A DNA stretch of 64,000 nt from Nocardia sp. SYP-A9097 (GCF_009649815.1 NZ_WJIC01000033.1:1-64000), one strand, 5' to 3'; shown: positions 8,153 through 17,159, numbered from the stretch's first letter. Numbers and translations are program-made. The notes: a model not told the origin generated them from the letters alone.

Positions 8153-9363
8153 CCCTGCCCTCGTACGTACCGGGCGATATCGAAGGCCGATTGCGGGCAG
8201 TCGATTCGGAACTGGCACAACGATATCCGGGTGATCGGGCGGGACAGCCCATTCACACCGTGTATGTGAGCGCCGCCGACGCCACGCCCGAACTGCCGAA
8301 GGAGTGGGGCGCTACCGCCATCGAATTGGCTGGTAAGCATGCCGATGTGCTAACCGAGCTGGCCGGAAACGAGGCGCTGGCGCGGACACTGAATGCGTTG
8401 CGCTGGCGGCCCGTTCAGGATCTGCGCCTGGATTTCGAGGACGGTTACGGCACCCGCGGTGACGAGGTGGAGGATCGCGACGCACTGCACGCCGGTACGG
8501 TGCTCGCGGCGCTGCCCGCCGAGGTGATCTCACGCGGTATCCGTATGAAGGGTCTCACCACGCTCGAATGGGCCAGAGCCGTACGGACTTTGGATAAGGT
8601 CCTGGAAGGTGCGGGTGGCGTGCCGCCGGGCTTCGTCTTCACCATTCCCAAGATTCGTTCGGCGGATCAGGCAGAGGCAGCCGTACTGCTGTGCGAGGCA
8701 ATCGAATCCGCGCACGGCCTGCCCGAGAGCTCACTGAAGTTCGAGCTGCAGATCGAGAGCCCGCAGGCCGTGATCGCCGCCGACGGCACCGCCACCGTGG
8801 CGCAGGCCATCCACCGCTCCGCCGGACGCTGCACCGGATTGCATTACGGTACCTACGATTACAGCGCCGCCTGCGGTATCGCCCCGCAATTCCAGTCCCT
8901 CGAACATCCGGTGGCCGATCACGCCAAGGCCGTCATGCAGGCCGCCGCCGCGCAGACCGGTGTCTGGGTGTGCGACGGCTCCACCCAGGTACTGCCCATC
9001 GGCACCGATACCGAGGTGCGCGCCGCGCTGGCCCGCCATTACCGCCTGGTCACCCGTTCCCTCGAACGCGGCTACTACCAGGGCTGGGATATGGGTGCGG
9101 GCCATCTCGCCACCCGCTGGCTGGCCACCTTCGCCTTCTACCGCACCGCCCTCGAGGTGGCCGCGCCGCGTATCGGCCGCTACCTGGATCGACAGGGTGG
9201 CGCGGTGGTCGACGAACCGGCCACCGCGCAGGCTCTCGCGACCGTCGTGCTGCGCGGATTGGATTGCGGCGCTGTCGGTCCCGACGAGGTGACGGCGCTG
9301 GTCCCGGCCGCGACCGTCACCGTGCTTCATCAGCTGCGAGAAAGGAAGATGCCATCCCTATGA
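8149..9363 (+). CDS. DUF6986 protein, HpcH/HpaI-CitE-like TIM-barrel aldolase or lyase
   Basis: A 404-residue protein. It keeps the metal and substrate landmarks of the HpcH/HpaI/CitE superfamily: an acidic cluster LDFEDGYG at 94-101 (compare LDLEDAV in CitE), PK at 167-168, a metal-ligand Glu in FELQIESP (Glu203) and an Asp in GTYDYSAACGI (Asp237). The reaction is not known. Its position inside an allantoin operon, overlapped by 4 bp at both ends, argues that it acts on the pathway's products. Relatives condense acetyl-CoA with glyoxylate or cleave C-C bonds, so a glyoxylate-consuming or ureidoglycolate-cleaving role is plausible. It starts with GTG. The fold is well supported; the function is inference from context. 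Confidence 0.75.
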   Translation: MTLPSYVPGDIEGRLRAVDSELAQRYPGDRAGQPIHTVYVSAADATPELPKEWGATAIELAGKHADVLTELAGNEALARTLNALRWRPVQDLRLDFEDGYGTRGDEVEDRDALHAGTVLAALPAEVISRGIRMKGLTTLEWARAVRTLDKVLEGAGGVPPGFVFTIPKIRSADQAEAAVLLCEAIESAHGLPESSLKFELQIESPQAVIAADGTATVAQAIHRSAGRCTGLHYGTYDYSAACGIAPQFQSLEHPVADHAKAVMQAAAAQTGVWVCDGSTQVLPIGTDTEVRAALARHYRLVTRSLERGYYQGWDMGAGHLATRWLATFAFYRTALEVAAPRIGRYLDRQGGAVVDEPATAQALATVVLRGLDCGAVGPDEVTALVPAATVTVLHQLRERKMPSL

Positions 9364-10394
9364 CCGCTGATTCGACTGATTTCACGCTGCTTCCCGATCT
9401 GGCCGTGCGCTCCCTGGGTGGGGCGGTGATCTGGGCGAATAACGAATCCTTCGCCGAGCGGGAGAATCTCATCCGGCCGGAGGAATCCACCTATCAACCC
9501 GCCACCTTCGGGCATAAGGGGCAGGTGTACGACGGGTGGGAGACCCGTAGGCGGCGCGGGGATATCGGGGCCGCGCCCGAAAGCGATGACTGCGATACCG
9601 CGATCGTGCGGCTGGGCGTGCCGGGAGTGATCCACGGCGTCGTGGTCGACACGGCCTGGTTCAAGGGCAATTATCCGCCGGAAGTTTCGGTAGAAGCCAT
9701 TGCGGTGCAAGGGTATCCGTCCGCCGAGGAGATCGCCGCGCTGGACGGCTGGACCACCATCGCGGCGCGCGCCGCGGTGAACGGGGACAGCCGCAATCCG
9801 TTCCCCGTGGATTCCAAGCGCCGCTTCACCCATGTGCGGTTGCGCATGTTCCCGGACGGCGGTGTTGCCCGGCTCCGCGTGCACGGTATCGCCAAACCCG
9901 AACTGCGCTGGCTGGATTCGGGTCCGTTCGATTTGGCGGCGCTGGAAAACGGTGGGCTGGTGGCGGATTGCTCCAACCGCTTCTACTCCCATCCAGAGCA
10001 GATCCTGCTGCCCGGACGGGCGCGCTCCATGGGCGACGGCTGGGAGACCGCACGGCGGCGCGATAAGGACAACGACTGGGTGCGAGTGCGTTTGGCCGGC
10101 GAGGGCGTGCTCACCATGGCCGAGATCGATACCTCGTATTTCCTGTTCAACAGCCCGGGCGCGGTCTCGCTCACCGGTATTCGCGCGGACGGCTCCGAGG
10201 TGGAGTTGTTGCCGCGCACGGTGATTCGGCCCGACACCCGGCATCGTTTCGCCATCGACTCCGACGCGGCCGTGGTCGAGGTACGCCTGGACGCCTTCCC
10301 CGACGGTGGGCTGGCGCGACTGCGACTGTTCGGCACGCTCACCGACACCGCACGAGCGGAGATGGCCGCCGAGCTGGAAGGTGAACTCGCATGA
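9360..10394 (+). CDS. alc: Allantoicase
   Basis: Allantoicase hydrolyses allantoate to ureidoglycolate and urea. The 344-residue protein has two tandem allantoicase repeats of jelly-roll type: residues about 10-165 and 180-330. Both carry GDGWETxRRR-like segments (VYDGWETRRRRGD; SMGDGWETARRRDKDNDW) and matching HVRLRMFPDGGVARLRVHG and VEVRLDAFPDGGLARLRLFG ends, which is diagnostic of the family. The ATG at 9360 overlaps the previous stop and the C-terminus overlaps the next start, both by 4 bp. It provides nitrogen as urea for a nitrogen-limited cell. Function is confident. Confidence 0.95.
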   Translation: MTADSTDFTLLPDLAVRSLGGAVIWANNESFAERENLIRPEESTYQPATFGHKGQVYDGWETRRRRGDIGAAPESDDCDTAIVRLGVPGVIHGVVVDTAWFKGNYPPEVSVEAIAVQGYPSAEEIAALDGWTTIAARAAVNGDSRNPFPVDSKRRFTHVRLRMFPDGGVARLRVHGIAKPELRWLDSGPFDLAALENGGLVADCSNRFYSHPEQILLPGRARSMGDGWETARRRDKDNDWVRVRLAGEGVLTMAEIDTSYFLFNSPGAVSLTGIRADGSEVELLPRTVIRPDTRHRFAIDSDAAVVEVRLDAFPDGGLARLRLFGTLTDTARAEMAAELEGELA

Positions 10395-11308
10395 GCGATT
10401 TCGATTCGACCTACCCCCGGGACATGGTCGGCTACGGCCCCAATCCCCCGCACCCACAGTGGCCCGGACAGGCCAATATTGCGGTGAACTTCGTCCTCAA
10501 CTATGAGGAGGGCGGCGAGAACAATGTCCTGGACGGTGATCCGGGTTCGGAGACCTTCCTGTCGGATATCGTTCCGGCACAGTCGTTCCCGGACCGACAC
10601 CAGTCCATGGAGACCATCTACGAGTACGGCTCCCGCGCCGGTGTCTGGCGGGTGCTGCGCCTGTTCGAACAGCGCGATATCCCCCTCACCATCTTCGGTG
10701 TGGCTCGCGCCCTGGAACGCAATCCGGAAGCCGTAGCCGCCTTCAAACGCCTCGGCCACGAAATCGCCTGCCACGGACTGCGCTGGATCTCCTACCAGGA
10801 GGTCGACCCGAAGATTGAGCGTGTGCACATGGAGGAGGCGGTAGGCATAATCACCCGTCTCTTCGGTGAGCCCCCTCGCGGCTGGTACACCGGCCGCGAC
10901 TCCCCCCGAACCCGCGAACTGGTAGTCGAACACGGCGGCTTCGCCTACGACTCCGACTCCTACGCCGACGACCTCCCATACTGGGTCAAGGTCGGCGAGC
11001 ACGACCAACTCGTAGTCCCTTACACCCTCGAGACCAACGACATGCGGTTCTCCTCCCCCGCAGGTTTCGCCAACGGTGACGAGTTCTTCTCCTACCTTCG
11101 AGACGCCTTCGACATCCTCTACGCCGAGGGCGAAGCAGGCGCACCCAAGATGCTGTCGGTGGGCCTGCACTGCCGAATTATCGGAAAGCCCGCCCGCGCA
11201 AAGTCTCTGGAACGCTTCCTCGACTATGTGCAGTCACACGACAAGGTTTGGCTCACCCGCCGCATCGATATCGCCGACCATTGGCGCAAGGTGCATCCAC
11301 CCAGCTGA
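10391..11308 (+). CDS. puuE: Cofactor-independent allantoinase (PuuE-type polysaccharide-deacetylase fold)
   Basis: The 305-residue protein matches PuuE: MVGYGPNPPHPQWPGQANIAVNFVLNYEEGGE near the N-terminus, GSRAGVWRVLRLFEQRDIPLTIFGVARALE, GHEIACHGLRW, PRGWYTGRDSPRTRELV and the C-terminal LHCRIIGKPARAKSLERFLDYV. PuuE enzymes have the NodB deacetylase fold but hydrolyse allantoin to allantoate without metal, unlike the amidohydrolase-type allantoinases (AllB). It is the last gene of the operon, overlaps allantoicase by 4 bp and is followed by a hairpin. Together with the racemase and allantoicase this gives a continuous path from allantoin to ureidoglycolate. No uricase or HIU hydrolase gene is in the window. 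Confidence 0.92.
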   Translation: MSDFDSTYPRDMVGYGPNPPHPQWPGQANIAVNFVLNYEEGGENNVLDGDPGSETFLSDIVPAQSFPDRHQSMETIYEYGSRAGVWRVLRLFEQRDIPLTIFGVARALERNPEAVAAFKRLGHEIACHGLRWISYQEVDPKIERVHMEEAVGIITRLFGEPPRGWYTGRDSPRTRELVVEHGGFAYDSDSYADDLPYWVKVGEHDQLVVPYTLETNDMRFSSPAGFANGDEFFSYLRDAFDILYAEGEAGAPKMLSVGLHCRIIGKPARAKSLERFLDYVQSHDKVWLTRRIDIADHWRKVHPPS

Positions 11309-11333
11309 GCAGCGAATATCACGAAAACCACTG

Positions 11334-11361
11334 CGGCCCGGAGCCTTTCGGTTCCGGGCCG
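11334..11361 (+). terminator. Hairpin at the end of the ureide operon
   Basis: A 9-bp stem CGGCCCGGA / TCCGGGCCG with a 10-nt loop lies 25 bp after the puuE stop and 39 bp before the next ATG. It most likely ends the ureide transcript. No T-tract follows. Confidence 0.55.
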
Positions 11362-11400
11362 TGGCCTGTCCGATCACGCCGCCGCGCGTACGCTGCGATC

Positions 11401-12240
11401 ATGGGCACAGTCGTTTTCGGAGCCAGGGGCAATGTCGGCCACCATGTCGTGGCGGGCCTGAGCGAGGCGGGCGAACAGGTCCGCCTCACGAGCAGGGAGC
11501 CGGGTGCGGCGGGCTTCCCGCCCGGCGCGGAGGTCGTCGCGGCGGATCTGGAGCAGCCCGAAACGCTGCCTGCCGCGCTCGACGGCGCAGAGCGAGTCTT
11601 CCTGTACGCCAAGCCGGAGGGGATCGACGGTTTCGTGGCGGTGGCCGAAGCGGCGGGGGTACGGCAGGTGGTGCTGTTGTCCTCAGGCGCTGTCTCGCTA
11701 CCCGATCCCGCACGTAGTCCGATCGCACAGATGCATATCGCGGTCGAATCGGCCATCGAAAAATCCAGTCTGGAATGGACTTTCATTCGTCCCGGCATGT
11801 TCGCGACGAACACGCTGTGGTGGTGGCAGCGGTCCATTCGGGAGGAAGGCGTCGCGCGGCTGCCGTATCCCGACTCCCGGACCGCACCAATTCACGAGAA
11901 GGATATGGCGGCCATCGCGGTGGCCGCACTGACCGAACCGGGGCACAGCGGCCGCGCCTACAGCGTATTCGGGCCCGAGGCACCGACCCTGCGGGAGCAA
12001 GTGCTCGCCATCGGCGCTGCCATCGGCCGTGAGATCGCCTGCGAGGTGGTCTCACCCGAGCAGGCGCGCGCGGAGATGAGCAAGACCATGCCGCAGATCG
12101 GGGTCGATGCGATCATGGCCGGTTGGGAGGCCGGAACCGTTGCGGCACCGCAGGTTTCGACGATTGTCGAGGAGGTCACGGGTCGGCCCGCGCACACCTT
12201 CGCACAGTGGGCGAAGGATCACGCGGACGACTTCCGCTGA
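11401..12240 (+). CDS. NmrA/SDR-type NAD(P)-binding protein
   Basis: A 279-residue atypical SDR. The N-terminus MGTVVFGARGNVGHHVV holds a GxxGxxG dinucleotide-binding loop, followed by VVLLSSGAVSL, WTFIRPGMFATNTLWWW and TLREQVLAIGAAIGREI, the pattern of NmrA-like and QOR2-like proteins. The classical YxxxK catalytic pair is not evident; in this group many members are redox sensors or quinone reductases. I chose the ATG at 11401 because the dinucleotide loop begins immediately after it. It stands alone between the ureide operon and the convergent Rv2772c-like gene. Role unknown. Confidence 0.78.
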   Translation: MGTVVFGARGNVGHHVVAGLSEAGEQVRLTSREPGAAGFPPGAEVVAADLEQPETLPAALDGAERVFLYAKPEGIDGFVAVAEAAGVRQVVLLSSGAVSLPDPARSPIAQMHIAVESAIEKSSLEWTFIRPGMFATNTLWWWQRSIREEGVARLPYPDSRTAPIHEKDMAAIAVAALTEPGHSGRAYSVFGPEAPTLREQVLAIGAAIGREIACEVVSPEQARAEMSKTMPQIGVDAIMAGWEAGTVAAPQVSTIVEEVTGRPAHTFAQWAKDHADDFR

Positions 12241-12244
12241 CCGC

Positions 12245-12742
12245 TCAGGACTGCTGAGCGCTGCGCTCCTGGCGCTCCAATTCAACTGCGCGGCGCATGA
12301 CTTCGCGGGCGCGGGTGCGGTCGCCGGCGTAGTCGTAGGCGCGGGCGGCGCGGTAGTTGGTGCGCCAGTTGTCGGGATCGGCTTCCCACTCCGTTTTGAC
12401 CTGCTCGAAGAGTTGGTCTGCCGCTTCACGTTCCAGTCGGCCCGACGGGCGGCGCGGAAGGTCCGAGGTGTCCAGCTCCATGCCTTCGGCGTGAATCCGC
12501 TTGGCCAGATGCTGGTGCGCGAAGGCGGCGCGGACGCTCGAGGCGACCACCCAGACGCCCAGCAGCGGGAGCAGCAGGACGCCCACACCGAGGATCGCGG
12601 CGGGAATGGAGCCCGAGGCGATCAGGCTGAACGCGATGCGGCCCAACAGCAGGAAGTAGAAGCCGAGGATCAGCACCAGGGCCGCGATGAACGCGACCCT
12701 TTTGCCGACCTCTCGGCTGTTGTTCTCCGCGGTGGCGTTCAC
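12245..12742 (-). CDS. Conserved two-helix membrane protein (Rv2772c-like)
   Basis: A 165-residue protein with two N-terminal membrane helices (about residues 16-40 and 45-70), then a charged cytoplasmic tail. The tail includes FEQVKTEWEADPDNWRTNYRAARAYDYAGDRTRAREVMRRAVEL, which resembles a single TPR-like helix pair. It overlaps dapB by 4 bp, matching the dapB-Rv2772c arrangement I recall from M. tuberculosis. Its role is unknown; co-translation with dapB hints at a link with the envelope or diaminopimelate supply but does not prove one. Confidence 0.8.
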   Translation of the reverse strand: MNATAENNSREVGKRVAFIAALVLILGFYFLLLGRIAFSLIASGSIPAAILGVGVLLLPLLGVWVVASSVRAAFAHQHLAKRIHAEGMELDTSDLPRRPSGRLEREAADQLFEQVKTEWEADPDNWRTNYRAARAYDYAGDRTRAREVMRRAVELERQERSAQQS

Positions 12743-13497
12743 AGATCGAGGAGGGCGTCGATGCCCACGGTCAGGCCGGGGCGGTGCGGGGTCTTGCGAG
12801 TGCCGAGCAGGACGCCGGGGACGAAGGAGGTGCGGTCCATGGAGTCGTGCCGGATGGTGAGGGTCTCGCCCTGGGTGCCGAAGAGCACCTCCTGGTGCGC
12901 GACCAGACCCGCCAGGCGGACCGAGTGCACGCGCACGCCGTCGACATCCGCGCCGCGCGCACCCTCCAACTCCTGGGAGGTGGCGTCGGGGCTACGGCCC
13001 ACGCCCGCCTTCTCGCGGGCGGCGGCGATCATGCTCGCGGTGCGGAACGCGGTACCGGACGGGGCATCGGCCTTGTTCGGGTGATGCAGTTCGATGACCT
13101 CGACCGAATCGAACCAGCGCGCGGCCTGTTCGGCGAAACGCATGGTCAGCACCGCGCCGATGGCGAAATTGGGGGCGATGAGCACGCCGACCTCGGGCTT
13201 GGCGGCCAGCCAGCCACGCACCTGCTCGAGCCGTCCGGCGTCGAAGCCGGTGGTGCCGACCACGGCGTGAATGCCATTGGCCACCAGCCACTCCAGATTC
13301 GGCATGACCACATCGGGATGGGTGAAGTCGATGACCACCTCGGTCCCGGCGGCGGTGAAAGTCTCCAGCGCGTCACCCTTGTCGACCTGGGCGACGAGCT
13401 CCAGATCGGCGGCCGCCTCGACACCCGCGCAGATCGCCTGCCCGACCTTGCCACGCGCTCCGAGCACACCCACCCGGATCCGGTTCGTGGTCACCAC
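12739..13497 (-). CDS. dapB: 4-hydroxy-tetrahydrodipicolinate reductase
   Basis: DapB catalyses the NAD(P)H-dependent reduction step in the diaminopimelate and lysine pathway, which feeds peptidoglycan. The 252-residue protein has the Rossmann motif VGVLGARGKVGQAI, the loop VIDFTHPD, and the signature VIELHHPNKADAPSGTA containing the catalytic His and Lys. Length and motifs are normal. A homologue sits at the same place in mycobacteria. Function is confident. Confidence 0.97.
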   Translation of the reverse strand: MVTTNRIRVGVLGARGKVGQAICAGVEAAADLELVAQVDKGDALETFTAAGTEVVIDFTHPDVVMPNLEWLVANGIHAVVGTTGFDAGRLEQVRGWLAAKPEVGVLIAPNFAIGAVLTMRFAEQAARWFDSVEVIELHHPNKADAPSGTAFRTASMIAAAREKAGVGRSPDATSQELEGARGADVDGVRVHSVRLAGLVAHQEVLFGTQGETLTIRHDSMDRTSFVPGVLLGTRKTPHRPGLTVGIDALLDL

Positions 13498-13649
13498 GTC
13501 TCCTCACATACTTCGCCTGAACACAAAAAGTCTGGTCCGAGCCTATCGGGTCGCCGATTCGACCTGCGGAACCCCCATTACGGTGTGGCGATGGCAACTG
13601 TTCAGTTCGGTGTCAACTGGTGGTTGTGTCCGCTCGGTAGGCATCGGCT

Positions 13650-15215
13650 GTGAGAATTCACCGTAGTACCCCCAGCGCGCTCGTCGCCGTCGTCGTCTGC
13701 GCCGCGACCCTGGCCGCCTGCTCGTCCTCCGATGCCGGCGCCGACTTCACCGCCACCAAGGACCAGCCGTTGGTCATCTCCCTCGACGACTTCCTGGCCA
13801 AGACCGGCGGGAGCGCGGCGGTGGGCATCGCGGACCCGCAGCACGGCAAGATCACCCGCCGCGTCGACGGCTCGGTGGTGTACACGCCCGCCGCGGGCTA
13901 CACCGGTTCGGACAGCATCACCGTCACCACTACGGATGCGGTGAAGCTGTACACCACCGATATCAAGCCGCTGGGCGACTTCGGCGGAGTTACCGTGCAG
14001 GGCAGCGGATTCGGGTCGGCATTCGCGCCGGTGCCCGGCTCCAAGGACGAGTTCTACGGGCTCACCGACCGCGGGCCGAATGTGGACGGTAAGGGTAAGA
14101 ACGAAAAGCTGGTCGCGGTACCGGATTTCATGCCCGCGATCGCCAAGTTCAAGCTGGTCGGTACCCGCGCGGTGGTGGAATCGACTATTCCGCTGAAGAA
14201 TCCGGCCGGGCAGCCGTTCAACGGACTGGTCGACAGCTCGGCTTCCACCGGCGAGACCATCAAGGATCTCAATGGGAATGTGCAGCCGCCCACCGATCAC
14301 GGGATCGACAGTGAGGGCCTGGTGGCGCTGGCCGACGGCAGCTTCTGGGTCTCGGACGAATACGGCCCGTTCCTGGTGCATTTCGATGCCAAGGGCACGG
14401 AGTTGGAGCGGCTCGCGCCGGGACGCGGTCTGCCCAAGGAACTTTCGCTGCGCACCGCCAATCAGGGCATGGAGGGGCTGACCGTCACCCCGGACGGCAA
14501 CACCCTCGTCGGCATTGTGCAGTCCGCGCTCAATGAGCCCGGAGTCACCTCTGCGCGTGAGGTTCCCATGACGCGCATTGTCACCGTGGACCTGAAGACG
14601 AAGGCCGTCAAGGAGTTCATCTACCCGCTGGAGAACCCGAAGGAGAAGCTCGCCGTCTCCGAGGTCACCGCGCTGAGCGCCACCACCTTCGTGGTCGACG
14701 AGCGGGATGGGAACAAGGCGCCCAAGGCCGACAAGAAGCTGTGGACCATCGATATCAGCAATGCCACCGATGTCGGTCCGCAGTCCAAAGTCTCCGGCGC
14801 GCAATATGATCCGGAGAAGGGTCTGCTCATCGACGGTAAGCCCATCGAGGTCTATGTCGGCACCGTGAGCACCGCCGATGGTGTTGCGGCACTGCAGAAG
14901 GCGGCCATCACCGCCGTCGCCAAGAAGTCGAATCTGGATTTCGGCGGCCTGGTCGACGGCTTGAACGCCGACGGCAAGTTCTTCGGCCATGACAAGGTCG
15001 AGGGCATGGCCACCACCGATGGCGGTAAGACGCTGTACATCTCGAATGACAGCGATTTCGGCCTGGAAGGCTCCACCGGCGATCAGCCGCCGTTCGGGCT
15101 CGAGGCCAAGATCCTGCCGAATGGCGTGCAGGACAGCGGCGAGATCCTGATGGTGGATACCACCAAGCTGCCCGCGAAGACGCAGACCAAGACGATCAGC
15201 TTGACCGTGAAGTAG
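13650..15215 (+). CDS. Esterase-like phytase-family lipoprotein
   Basis: The 521-residue protein carries a lipoprotein signal peptide with lipobox TLAAC (Cys24). Residues about 30-110 look like a cadherin or Ig-like segment (HGKITRRVDGSVVYTPAAGYTGSDSITVT). The rest is the esterase-like domain of phytase family proteins (PF13449): GSGFGSAFAPVPGSKDEFYGLTDRGPN, DSEGLVALADGSFWVSDEYGP, QGMEGLTVTPDG and ATDGGKTLYISNDSDFG. It would be anchored on the outer face of the membrane and may hydrolyse phosphate or carboxyl esters; the substrate is unknown. It starts with GTG. A strong hairpin follows the stop. Confidence 0.85.
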   Translation: MRIHRSTPSALVAVVVCAATLAACSSSDAGADFTATKDQPLVISLDDFLAKTGGSAAVGIADPQHGKITRRVDGSVVYTPAAGYTGSDSITVTTTDAVKLYTTDIKPLGDFGGVTVQGSGFGSAFAPVPGSKDEFYGLTDRGPNVDGKGKNEKLVAVPDFMPAIAKFKLVGTRAVVESTIPLKNPAGQPFNGLVDSSASTGETIKDLNGNVQPPTDHGIDSEGLVALADGSFWVSDEYGPFLVHFDAKGTELERLAPGRGLPKELSLRTANQGMEGLTVTPDGNTLVGIVQSALNEPGVTSAREVPMTRIVTVDLKTKAVKEFIYPLENPKEKLAVSEVTALSATTFVVDERDGNKAPKADKKLWTIDISNATDVGPQSKVSGAQYDPEKGLLIDGKPIEVYVGTVSTADGVAALQKAAITAVAKKSNLDFGGLVDGLNADGKFFGHDKVEGMATTDGGKTLYISNDSDFGLEGSTGDQPPFGLEAKILPNGVQDSGEILMVDTTKLPAKTQTKTISLTVK

Positions 15216-15230
15216 GCAGTCTCCGAAAGA

Positions 15231-15264
15231 CCGCGCCCGCCATGGTGATCCATGGCGGGCGCGG
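15231..15264. terminator. Bidirectional hairpin between the phytase-like gene and the alcohol dehydrogenase
   Basis: A perfect 15-bp stem, CCGCGCCCGCCATGG / CCATGGCGGGCGCGG, with a TGAT loop, begins 16 bp after the stop of the forward gene and lies 27 bp from the stop of the convergent gene. It is followed by TTCATTC on the forward strand. It should terminate both transcripts. Confidence 0.8.
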
Positions 15265-15290
15265 TTCATTCAACCCAACGTCTTTGCTGT

Positions 15291-16406
15291 TTAGTCGAAG
15301 ACGACGACCTGACGCAGCGCAAGCCCGGCGGCGAGCTCATCCATCCCGGCATTGATCTCCTCGAGCTTGATCCGCGCGGAGACCAAACGCTCGACCGGCA
15401 GCTTGCCCTCGCGCCACATACGCACGTACTCCGGAATATCCCGCGCGGGCACCGCTGAACCGAGATAGCTGCCAATGATGGAGCGCCCCTGCGCAACCAA
15501 GCCCAGCGGGGAAACACTCGCCATGGCATCGGGCGCGGGTAATCCGACCGTCACGGTCGTGCCGCCGACCGCGGTCGCGGCCACCGCGGTCTCGAAGGCG
15601 CGAATATTGCCAGCCGCCTCGATCACCACCTCAGCTTGAATACCCTGCTCGGCCAAGTCCGCCGGGGTGTATGACGCGGTCGCCCCCAACTCCATGGCGG
15701 CCTGCAACTTCTCCGGCACGGTATCGACCGCGATCACAGCGCGCCCGGTGCCCTCCCGCAGCGCGGCGGCCACCAGCACGGCAGCCATGCCGACCCCGCC
15801 GAGACCGACCACCATAATGCGATCCGCCGGACCGGGTTTCGCCGAATTCAGCAGTGCCCCACCACCGGTCAGTACCGCGCAGCCGAGCACCGCGGCCACA
15901 TCCGGCGGCACATCGTCATCCACCGGGACCACCGAATGGCGATCCACCACGGCATGCGTGGCGAAGGCCGAGACGCCCAGATGGTGGTGCACCGGCTCGC
16001 CGTCGCGCAGCAGCCGTCGTCCGCCGCTCATGAGTTCACCGGCATTGTTCGCCATACTGCCCGGCAGGCATGGCGTCCGACCCTCGGTAGCGCAGCCCGC
16101 GCATTCGCCGCAGCGCGGCAGGAAGGTCATGACCACCCGCTGGCCGACCGCGATATCGCTCTCCCCCGGGCCGACGGCCTCGACCCGTCCGGCGGCCTCA
16201 TGCCCGAGCAGCATGGGCACCGGCCGTACCCGATTCCCGTCCACCACCGACAGATCCGAGTGGCACAATCCGGCCGCCTCGATCTTGACCAGCAGCTCAC
16301 CGGGCCCGGGCTCGCCCAGGTCGAGTTCGCTCACCACAATCGGTTTCGACTCCGCGAAGGGCGCCGGCGCCCCGATTCGTTCCAGGACAGCTCCACGAAT
16401 CCTCAT
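15291..16406 (-). CDS. Zinc-dependent class III-like alcohol dehydrogenase
   Basis: The 371-residue medium-chain dehydrogenase has the catalytic zinc ligands in GLCHSD, LLGHEAAGRVE and VLGCAVLTGGG and the structural zinc cysteines in PRCGECAGCATEGRTPC. The NAD-binding motif is VVGLGGVGMAAVL. Overall it resembles the mycobacterial AdhB/AdhD and formaldehyde dehydrogenase-like branch, which oxidises alcohols or thiol adducts. Substrate specificity cannot be assigned. It is divergent from the methyltransferase gene at 16503. Confidence 0.9.
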   Translation of the reverse strand: MRIRGAVLERIGAPAPFAESKPIVVSELDLGEPGPGELLVKIEAAGLCHSDLSVVDGNRVRPVPMLLGHEAAGRVEAVGPGESDIAVGQRVVMTFLPRCGECAGCATEGRTPCLPGSMANNAGELMSGGRRLLRDGEPVHHHLGVSAFATHAVVDRHSVVPVDDDVPPDVAAVLGCAVLTGGGALLNSAKPGPADRIMVVGLGGVGMAAVLVAAALREGTGRAVIAVDTVPEKLQAAMELGATASYTPADLAEQGIQAEVVIEAAGNIRAFETAVAATAVGGTTVTVGLPAPDAMASVSPLGLVAQGRSIIGSYLGSAVPARDIPEYVRMWREGKLPVERLVSARIKLEEINAGMDELAAGLALRQVVVFD

Positions 16407-16502
16407 GCGCCCGACGCTACTCCAACGCTCTCTCGCATCTCAGACCTTCAACCTTCCCAGACAGTTGGAAATCTGCTTCTATGAGAGCGGATAGGAGCAC
16501 AC

Positions 16503-17159
16503 ATGCCAAGCACTTCCCTGACCACCGGCAGTCGCGCCCTCAATCGGCTGGTGACCGGATTCTTCGGAAACGTCGCCCGCGCCTACGACACCAAGGCCCT
16601 GCAACAGGCCATCTACCGCCCGCCGCAGGATCAGGTGGTGGCCGAACTGCGCGCCGCGGGCTCGCGTCGTATTGCCGATATCGGCTGCGGTACCGGCATT
16701 CTCACCACCCGCATCGCCGTTGAACTGCGGCCCGAGGTGGTGTACGGGGTGGACGCCTCCACCGGCATGCTGGCCCAGGCCCGCGCCCGCTCCGCCGAGG
16801 TGCGGTGGCTGCATTCGGCGGCCGAGCAGCTGCCCCTGGACGACGGCGAATTGGATGCGGTGGTCTCCACCAGCGCTTTCCACTTCTTCGACCATCCGGT
16901 GGCGCTGCGCGAATTCCATCGTGTGCTGGTCCCCGGCGGGCTGATCGCCATTGCCACCATGCACCCGTCGGCCCCTACCGCCCGCCCGATCCAGCGCCTC
17001 ACCCGCAGCCCGCTCTTCCCCGCGCACGCGCCTTCACCCCGCGAGACTCGAAAGCTGCTGGAGGCCGCCGGTTTCAAGGTGACGGACCAGCGCAAGATCG
17101 CCCGTCCCATCCCCGCCTGGCTGGTCCCCGACGTCATCACCGTCGGCCGTCGCGGGTAG
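16503..17159 (+). CDS. Class I SAM-dependent methyltransferase
   Basis: A 218-residue Methyltransf_11-type protein. Motif I is RIADIGCGTGILTTRI, the SAM ribose acidic residue follows in VVYGVDASTGML, and motif IV is LDAVVSTSAFHFFDHP. The ATG has an AGGAG site at normal spacing. The substrate is unknown; relatives methylate quinones, fatty acids or small metabolites. It converges on the LppU-like gene with no spacer between the stops. Confidence 0.85.
   Translation: MPSTSLTTGSRALNRLVTGFFGNVARAYDTKALQQAIYRPPQDQVVAELRAAGSRRIADIGCGTGILTTRIAVELRPEVVYGVDASTGMLAQARARSAEVRWLHSAAEQLPLDDGELDAVVSTSAFHFFDHPVALREFHRVLVPGGLIAIATMHPSAPTARPIQRLTRSPLFPAHAPSPRETRKLLEAAGFKVTDQRKIARPIPAWLVPDVITVGRRG

Noticed and set aside
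13602..15269. A 555-codon reverse frame over the phytase-like gene
   Set aside because: The forward frame has a lipobox and the phytase-esterase motifs; the reverse frame is compositional.
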